64,000 bases of DNA from Thuidium tamariscinum (taxonomy: Eukaryota > Streptophyta > Bryopsida > Hypnales > Thuidiaceae), in the NCBI GenBank assembly GCA_947034885.2, contig OZ019759.1:1180501-1244500 (forward strand). Direction: 5' to 3'. The notes beneath the pieces were generated by a model. It searched no databases, had not been told where the DNA came from, and worked only from the letters and a program-made list of their open reading frames with translations. Positions 57,395 through 64,000 of the stretch are shown piece by piece. Position numbers and translations under genes: made by a program. Numbering within the stretch: position 1 is the stretch's first letter; each line of letters starts with the position of its first letter.

Positions 57395-57770
57395 TTTTAG
57401 CCAAACCACTTCTAGAAAATTGGTAGTCAGAATTTCCAAATATGTTATAAAAAATTGAAAATTCTACCACTAAAACTAGACTTTAATATCTATTGAGTCC
57501 AACAAGTTCTATAGGAATCAAATTTACAACAAAGGAGAAATTGGCTTGCAAAATTGGCTAACTGCAAAAATACAGTGGAAAATCAATAAATTAATAAAAC
57601 TAACTTCAGCCAAACAACCTCTAGAAAAATGGTTGTCAGATTCTCCAAACATGTTATAAAAAATTGAAAATGTTACCACTAAAACTAGACTTCAATATCT
57701 ATTCCACTCGACAAATTTCATAGAAATCGGACTTATGATGTGGTGAAAATGGCTTGCAAAGTTGGCTAAC
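57395..57770. repeat. Direct repeat, about 190 bp, inside the CACTA-like element
   Basis: Two diverged copies beginning GCCAAACCACTTCTAGAAAA and GCCAAACAACCTCTAGAAAA, both containing CCACTAAAACTAGACTT. Confidence 0.85.
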
Positions 57771-57837
57771 TTTGCAAAAATACAAAAGAGATGAATAAAT
57801 AAAATTGAACCTCCAATTTACAACATGAGTCTTATTC

Positions 57838-57960
57838 AATGGTATAGTGGAGTGGAGTAGTGGGAAGATGATCTCCTTTTAGCAAGGAGGTGCAGGGTTT
57901 GAACCTTACCAAGGTTGCCATGTAGAGGGTTGATTCTTTGCAGCCAAGAAAATTCTTTGC
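57838..57960 (+). mobile_element. tRNA-headed SINE inside the CACTA-like element
   Basis: TGGTATAGTGGAGTGG (box A like) at about 57841 and GGTTTGAACCTT (box B like) at 57896, about 50 nt apart. The rest does not fold as a full tRNA. Confidence 0.55.
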
Positions 57961-59217
57961 TACCTAGAAATTTTCAAGTAGCAAAGGAAATTTTTTTGGT
58001 GGGAATTAATTTTGGAGGGGGGGGGTAGTTGATTTTTTTCTTGGTACTTTGTCCAAATCAATATAGTTCTATGCTAAAAAAGTGTCCAAATGAAGCCATC
58101 CTAACCAACCCTTTCTATCAACATAGCTATGCAAAATCTATGCTAAATGGACAATGTTTTTCTAGTAGTGAAATTTGGTTTTCTTGAAAAAACAGTCAAA
58201 TACATTGTATGACCCTTTACCAACCAGGAAGCATGTGATTGGCCATATCTCCTGCTTTGATTGAATAAAAAAATATTTGTCATCATTCCTTTGAATTTTA
58301 GGATCCAAAGCCAAATTCATCAATGTCAAGCGGACATGCTCATATTTCTTGCCTTGTTGTACTTTCACTTCATCCAACTTAAGCATAAACAAAAGCGTTC
58401 CCCCGTTGCACTCCACAACCACATATACATAAATTAACACCATAACCATCTACTCAGTTAGAAATAGCTACCAAAATTTGGATGCACTTTCAACTTGATA
58501 GAACTTACAGTATGAAAACAATGAGACTTCTAAATACAAATTTGATAATTGTAAGTAGAAATGATAGGGCCATTACCTTCAATAGTGATGTTGTAAAATA
58601 GAACCAATGATTATTAAACAACTTAAAGATCTACAAACAAATTGTTCTTGCTATGAAGGATCACCTCTTTTTCTGGCTTTATCTCCTTCTTACCTAGACG
58701 AATTGCTAGAATTACACGCCTACCCTCAATATGGTAGTATTGACCAATGAATTGAGGTAACTTAGCATTCATATCTTGTTGCAAGCTAGCCAATTGTGAG
58801 CACTTCTAACTCCACCCTTGAGCTAAAAGTTTGTCACACGAGTTCTATGTCTAATTTGATACCTCCTCTTATTTGGGTGTTTTAAGAGTGCCTTCCAAGC
58901 AATGAACTCTTTTAATTATGTCTTTTTAGTACTACTTTTACTACCAGGGTTCGTTGTTAGTTCAAACCTTTATGGTAAATTGTCCTAATTCTATTTCAAA
59001 GACTAATCTATCCTATCCTATCTTGTCAAATGCAATTTTGTCTAATCCTAAATCCAAGCATTTAGTAAAAAGAAACTTAGTAGTAAAATAACGAGAATAA
59101 AAATAAATGGGATCAGTTTACCTCTTCTGCATAAATCTCCATGGTTTCGTTGTCAAACATCATCATGTGAAGGTATTCTCCCATAACCTCGCCATTGAAA
59201 TAATCATGGCTCTCCAT

Positions 59218-61850
59218 CTAATTCATAATAATTCTCACGTCGTTGGTAAAGTAAATCTATCCTGGTAAAAACTAATGGTGATATAGCTCTAAACTAATTG
59301 CGTATTTCTTTTTATACCTAATTTTCCGGTAATTGGAAAATACTGCAAATTAACTTAGACTACCTATTTGATTAATCCCCTAGCAAATAATCTATTCTAA
59401 AAGAGTAATGGGAATTTAATTTAATTGTTAATTTTTTGTTATTGTTAGTTTTTCTTTCTTTTGTTTTAATTTAATATTCTAAATTCGAGATGAAATTAAT
59501 TATTTTGAATCGAAAATTGTCATCAAATCTTTTAAAATCTTTTAAAATCTAATTAATTTTAAATTTCCCTTAATGCTTAAAGAAATTGGTTGTCAATTTG
59601 TCCTATTCCCTTTTGGCTTATTAGATGAAATTAATTATTTTGAATAAAAAATTATCTTCAAATCTTTTCAAATCTAATCAATTTTAAATTTCCCTTAATT
59701 CTTAAAGAAATTGGTTGTCAATTTGTTGTTTTTCTTTTGGCTTATTAGGCCTAACAAAAGAAAACCAACAAAATCCAAACCTTCTAAGAATCTAATTAAT
59801 AACTAACTACCAAATAATGTAGAACATTCCTAAAGAACGAGAATAATCCTAATAGTAATATTCTAAAGAAATTGGTTTTTTATTCTCAAGGGTCAACCTC
59901 CAAAGAATAAGAATCAAGTTCAATAGTGTTATTCTGTGGAAATGAATTTTTTAATGTGAATTGCTTCTTATGTTGGGATTTCGTCACCTTAGTCTTCCTA
60001 ATTCCCTCATTTCTCTCATTCTTGTTTTGTGGAGTTTTTGCAACGATTTTGAGATAAATATGGCTATGGCATTAGAAGATTGAGTGTGTTGTAGTGGAAA
60101 ATTCTTGAGACCTCAAAAATCAAAAAGAAAGTTTTGGAGTTGTGGCTACTACTGCTAACTCGATCAAATTTTGTGGTTTCAATGTGATTTTGGACTCACC
60201 GATTTCCAACCCAGTCCCTAGCTCCCGACTCCCCAGTCTCGGACTCCCTTGCGGCCTGCTGGCTCGGCTTCTGGCTTCGGCCTCTGGCTGGTTCCAAATT
60301 TTGGTTTATGATTTTGATTTTGACTAAATAGAAGATAAACTAGTTCGAGGATAAAAAAAACACTAATGTCCTAACAATTCTATGTTTTAAGGAAATATCA
60401 ACTTCCTATCAACTTCCTATCCTATGAGCATATGGGGTTTGGTTAGGATGGTTAAGCCACACAAGGAACTGAAAATGTTTGGTTTGGGAGGCCTTAAGGT
60501 CTTGCTTATTTCGTGGTTTTCCCAAACGGTTTGGAATCTGAAATACTTAAAGAACTTTTAGCCACTACTTCCTTCACTCACACTTTAGTTTTGGAGTGAT
60601 GACTTATCTTGTTTTCCACACTTTATCAACGGGTAAGGGTTCAAAGCTTCGCCATATGAAATTTTGTCATATCATATTTTGAGGATTTTATTCGCAAAAG
60701 GAGGTACACATGATAGTGTTTGAACCGAATTTTGGTACTCGATGCTTGAAATTTCCACGGGACAATAGTTAACCAAGATTTGAGGTCTAGCCTCTTGCAC
60801 GTAAGAGAATGAGAATCAATTGAAGGGGCCCTAGGCCTTCAAAGTTCAATAAACACAAACAAAACTTGGCCAAAATCTTTTGGTCCAAGTGGTGCTCCGA
60901 CCACGTCGGTAGCACGGAAGAAGAACAAAGTGTCAGTGCATGAAAGAAAAGGGTACTGGCAACCTCGAGGGGGGCCTTTATATACCCGTGGCTGGGCCCT
61001 CCTCGGTAAATTGCCAGTGAAAATACTTTGTTACTTCTACCCCTAAACTATCCTAATGTAATTTCAAAATAATACTTGTTTAATGGTGCAAATTTCTAAA
61101 AACATCCCCATTTAGCTAATGAAATCTTGGCCAAATCAAATTCAAGATTTTAACCCAAGATGTTTTGAAATTAACTTTAATTTACGTAGATATTTTGCAA
61201 ATAAACCAAAAGTCATTTTAAAAATTGTCTTTCTTTAACCCAAAAATGGATTTTTACACAAAAAAGAGATCTTGACCAAATCCAATCTTTGATTTTCTAA
61301 GAGATATTTCCAAAATCACTTTTAATTAACAGCAATTAACAATGAAAAAGTCAAACTAAGAGCTGACCCTCTCTATCTTGTAGGGAACAACTCGAAACAA
61401 AAAACCATCTGCGCCATTGTCTTCAAAAGACCCCCATTAGCTAAAGGGACCACGTACCCTTCACTCTTAGGCCGTTTGCGCGCCCAAATCAGAATTATGG
61501 TAACTCTAATTAAAAGTCAAAAATCTAACTTATATGATTTGTGCATTATGATGAATCTGCAAGCCAGGTTCGTTAGGAATGTCTGTGAGAGCAAGGAATG
61601 TCTCTTTATTTGTGTCAATCGGACATCATTCGCTCCTGATACGCCGGTCAATCCGTTGTCAAATTATAAATTCTATTGAAATCCGATGTCGATGCCGGTT
61701 GTGATAGTTGGGAATGTCGGAATGTCTTCAAACTTGACTCAGCACTTACTAAGCACACAAAAACCTATCCTATTTTTTAGTGAGATTTTACTGCATCATA
61801 CGTAATTTCTAAGAATTTACGAACATTTCTATGTGCGGTTGACTTTCCAT
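59218..61850. other. Non-coding stretch
   Basis: No supported gene. A 137-bp direct duplication is at 59487-59755, and a GC-rich patch is at 60205-60300. Confidence 0.5.
59487..59755. repeat. Tandem duplication, about 137-bp unit
   Basis: Two adjacent copies of GATGAAATTAATTATTTTGAA through AAATTGGTTGTCAATTTGT and CTTTTGGCTTATTA. Confidence 0.85.
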
Positions 61851-61885
61851 CAGGGTTGTGCGGACTCTATGTCTTTTGTAAAATT

Positions 61886-62230
61886 ACGCCCAAAATCCAG
61901 ACGTCCGGACGCAGCGGGCGCAACGGACGTTGGGTAAAACGGCGGACGGCCAAATTACCGTGGTGGACAGCGTTTTTCCCGGCGGACAGGTTGTCGGACG
62001 GCGAGTTTACTGGCGGACGGGGAAGAGGGACGGTCGGGGTTTGCGCGGACGGTGTATATTGTGGCAGACGGCGGGAATTTTGGCGGACGGCGAGAGGACG
62101 GGGCATGCGTAGGCGGATGGGAGGACCGACAGGCGGACGCGACGGCGGACGAGAGGACCGACTGGCGGATTGGATGACGGACGAGATGGCGGACGGGGCG
62201 ACGGAATGGGCGGACGGTGAACGGCTTTAG
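61886..62230. repeat. GGCGGACGG repeat array
   Basis: At least fifteen irregular copies of GGCGGAC(GG) in a strongly GC-rich block. The start (ACGCCCAAAATCCAGACG) aligns with the inverse of 20230-20260 beside the first hAT copy. The open frames here are low-complexity readings of the repeat. Confidence 0.85.
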
Positions 62231-62309
62231 ACGGACCCCTTTTATTTTTCAGCCCTCAACCTCGGGTCTTAGGGGGGTTCATAGTGTCCTTTAACATTCA
62301 CATATTTAT

Positions 62310-62480
62310 TGGGATTCAGGTTCGTGTACCTACAACGTCCTAAGCGAATATTTAAACATTTCAATGTTTCTTTAGGTTCCCATTCATGAACCTACAACCC
62401 CTTAACCACACATTTAAACATTTCAATATTGAAATTGAATTAGGATTTGTGAACCTACAACCCCTTAGGGCTTAGGCAAA
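62310..62480. repeat. Tandem repeat, about 75-bp unit
   Basis: Three copies with GAACCTACAACCCCTTA and ACATTTAAACATTTCAAT. A further single copy lies near 63430-63500. Confidence 0.85.
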
Positions 62481-63640
62481 TATTTTAACATTTTAACCCC
62501 TAAAGGACCAACATGCATTTTTGGGCCGTATAGAAATTTGGGGCAGGTACATGTGATTAGAAATTTGAATATTTTGGGCTGAAATTTTAATAGAAGGTGG
62601 GGGCGAGGAATATTTTCATGTGTATCAAATTTCATGACATTTGGAGATATGACTCAAAAGTTATGGCCTAATATGTTGCTTTTTTTGGTAAGTGGGTAGT
62701 TCGGGACTTCGGGTAGATCAGAAAAAATCACTTTCTTAAAAAATGAAAATTTTAAACTGGTTTTCTACATTTATATATAAGTGGAAAGCTTTGAATCATT
62801 CCATTTCAATCAAAGAGTCAAAAGTTATGAGGTTTTTTTATTTGCGGGCAGTAATGGATTCTCCACTATCAAAGAAACTTTGAAGTTGTTTATTTCACTC
62901 AATTTTCAATATTTTTGTAAAAAAAACAAACCCTAGGATGTAGATTGATTATTACAACATTATAACCATTGGGATTGTCATTTTCTAATTCTATAATTAA
63001 ATTCTTAACAATTTAGTATTATGAATCATTCTCTACTTCTTTTTACTTACTATTTTTTTCCTATATGTTGTACAATTCCAAATGACATGAAATTTTTTGA
63101 GCATATCTCCATCTTGTTTAGGAAACTGAATTCAAAGAGGCACCACCATTTTCAACATTTTATTCTTGAGAAGTGAGCTTGTGAAGTGTAGCTGCCCGAT
63201 TCTTTACAGGATTGAAAAAATGGTTTAGGTGAATTTGAATGCTTATATCTTTTGATCCACATGGTGGAATTTTTTGAAATTTTTACCACATGTTTTGTAG
63301 ACATTATACTACAAGATCCTATGGTTACATGTGTCAAAAAATGTTTTTATCAAGAAAATTGGTAGTTGTACTAGAAATGGCAGTTTTTGAGCGTTTTTGG
63401 TGAATATATAGTCATGGAACTTTAGGGGTTAATGTTTTCTTCGATTCCCATTCGTGAAACTACAATCCCTTAGGCGCACATTTAAACATTCATATTGCAT
63501 TTGATGTCCAATACTCCAATTTTGCAAAGATGTTGTACCATTCATGAAAGACAAAAACAAACCTAGTTTATTAAAGTCTTCCTCAACAACAGATGATAAT
63601 CACCTACTCTTGGTATATATGAGCATCTAAAGCCCTAAGC
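62481..63640. other. Non-coding 3' region of hAT element 2
   Basis: AT-rich; no gene seen apart from short shadow frames. Confidence 0.5.
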
Positions 63641-63650
63641 TTACATCCCC

Positions 63651-64000
63651 TCAATTAGAAGGACAATAATCATCATCTCCTTTCACCTCTGCCCCACTAC
63701 TCTCGCATCCTCGTCTGTATCCTATGTCTTCATCGCTCGATGTGTTCTCCATACCATCTGATGAAGATCCTGCACCTTCTACTTGCTTACTTCTCTTTGC
63801 TTTCCTTCGCTTGATTGGCTTCTTGTATTCCTCTTTTACTGTCAATATGGCTTTGCTAATCTCTTTCCTAGAACTTAGACACGCGACCGGTTTCATTTTC
63901 CTCTTCGCAACAGGTAGGCATGCATGAAGGGGGTTCTACCTGCATTCAATTTCTTCACTGGTGAAACCGCGAAAGGCTGCATAGGTCTTTTTTTATTACC
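63651..64000 (-). CDS. hAT transposase C-terminal tail, partial at right edge
   Basis: The frame is open from the window edge to a stop at 63651. It reads G-R-T-P-L-H-A-C-L, then a Lys/Arg-rich stretch, S-S-S-D-G-M-E-N-T-S-S-D-E-D, and ends S-S-G-A-E-V-K-G-D-D-D-Y. This matches the tail of the hAT protein at 16517-19609 (G-R-T-P-L-D-A-S-L to S-S-G-V-E-V-K-G-D). No stop is seen in the visible part. Only the tail lies in the window, so integrity cannot be judged. Confidence 0.85.

Larger units (their letters stand above)
55675..58170. mobile_element. CACTA-like non-autonomous element
   Basis: The ends are CACTACTAGAAA and TTTCTAGTAGTG, exact inverses over 12 bp and typical of CACTA termini. 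The flanks repeat AAA, matching the 3-bp target duplication of the superfamily. Precise removal restores the open frame of the host gene. The 2.5-kb interior is AT-rich with no transposase frame, so it is non-autonomous. Confidence 0.85.
55069..59217 (-). pseudogene. Degraded multi-exon gene of unknown family, split by a CACTA-like insertion
   Basis: A first exon 59217-59122 starts M-E-S-H-D-Y-F-N-G and ends at a GTAAAC donor. A second block at about 58900-58632 reads well as protein (L-P-Q-F-I-G-Q-Y-Y-H-I-E-G-R-R) but needs one frameshift and two stops. The third, 58449-58171, continues after removal of the insertion 55675-58170 into 55674-55447 in the same frame. That part has C-M-Y-C and Trp/Tyr-rich stretches, then a TGA and further coding-like sequence. 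A last frame 55257-55069 ends at the inverted block of element 3. I do not recognise the family. It is most likely another mobile-element or single-copy host gene in decay. Confidence 0.55.
61851..64000. mobile_element. hAT element 2, continues beyond window
   Basis: The proposed end is CAGGGTTG at 61851-61858, a hAT-like terminus. It is followed by the GC-rich array at 61886-62230. The transposase 3' end on minus starts at 63651. The orientation is opposite to the hAT at 16-20 kb. The other end lies outside the window. Confidence 0.5.

Noticed and set aside
57841..57960. Functional tRNA gene
   Set aside because: Box A and B motifs are present but no cloverleaf with paired acceptor stem can be drawn.
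60330..60352. Extra 21-bp palindrome at 60.3 kb
   Set aside because: Only half of the motif matches (TTCGAGGATAA) and the left half and spacing are wrong; treated as chance.
61856..62230. Arg/Gly-rich plus-strand frame
   Set aside because: Product of the GGCGGACGG repeat array.

Overview
The window looks like AT-rich nuclear DNA from a streptophyte. GT-AG introns, a DUF659-type hAT transposase, a MULE-type transposase, a CACTA-like insertion and tRNA-headed SINEs all point to a plant-type genome. I cannot tell seed plant from fern, lycophyte, bryophyte or charophyte. There is no rRNA gene, no organellar gene and no obvious housekeeping gene. The window is almost entirely nested mobile elements and their decaying genes.

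Main result: two copies of a large, apparently undescribed terminal-inverted-repeat element. Element 2 is complete (20960-38628, 17,669 bp). It has 27-bp perfect terminal inverted repeats (TIRs) and a 4-bp CTTG target duplication, and it sits inside the 3' end of an older gene of the same family as its own candidate transposase. Element 1 is cut by the left window edge (1-14141). Both carry the same divergent pair. On the minus strand is a multi-exon gene with a ParB-like DGNHR/NGQH domain followed by a DNA-methyltransferase-like fold, and in element 2 an FCP1-type HAD phosphatase domain in the same reading direction. On the plus strand is an intronless-coding 948-codon DUF7869-type gene. Both copies contain about 30 sites of a 21-bp palindrome (half-site TTATCYTCGA, one central base, inverted half-site). 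I see no convincing copy outside the two elements. The palindromes cluster near the promoters, in equivalent introns and even in exons.

Layout: 1-14141 element 1; 14155-15755 a 294-bp higher-order satellite; about 15980-20293 a hAT element with two in-frame stops; 20640-20958 the DUF7869 relic; 20960-38628 element 2; 38633-38687 the remaining end of that relic; about 39105-39172 a SINE head; 40373-55096 a region bounded by inverted GC-rich blocks that holds a WRKY-GCM1-like/SWIM MULE gene (minus) and, divergently, a third ParB/methyltransferase-like gene (plus, 10 exons, 1142 codons, no stops); 55069-59217 a degraded gene of unknown family split by a 2.5-kb CACTA-like insertion; 61851-64000 the end of a second hAT copy on the minus strand.

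How the parts may fit together (inference): the DUF7869 and MULE proteins are candidate transposases. The ParB/methyltransferase-like proteins are cargo or accessory proteins that may bind or modify element DNA. Each ParB/methyltransferase locus has its own family of palindromic DNA: the 21-bp motif for elements 1 and 2, and long hairpins centred on a GGATCC core around the third gene. Most genes of elements 1 and 2 carry in-frame stops yet almost no frameshifts. Only the third ParB/methyltransferase gene looks intact.
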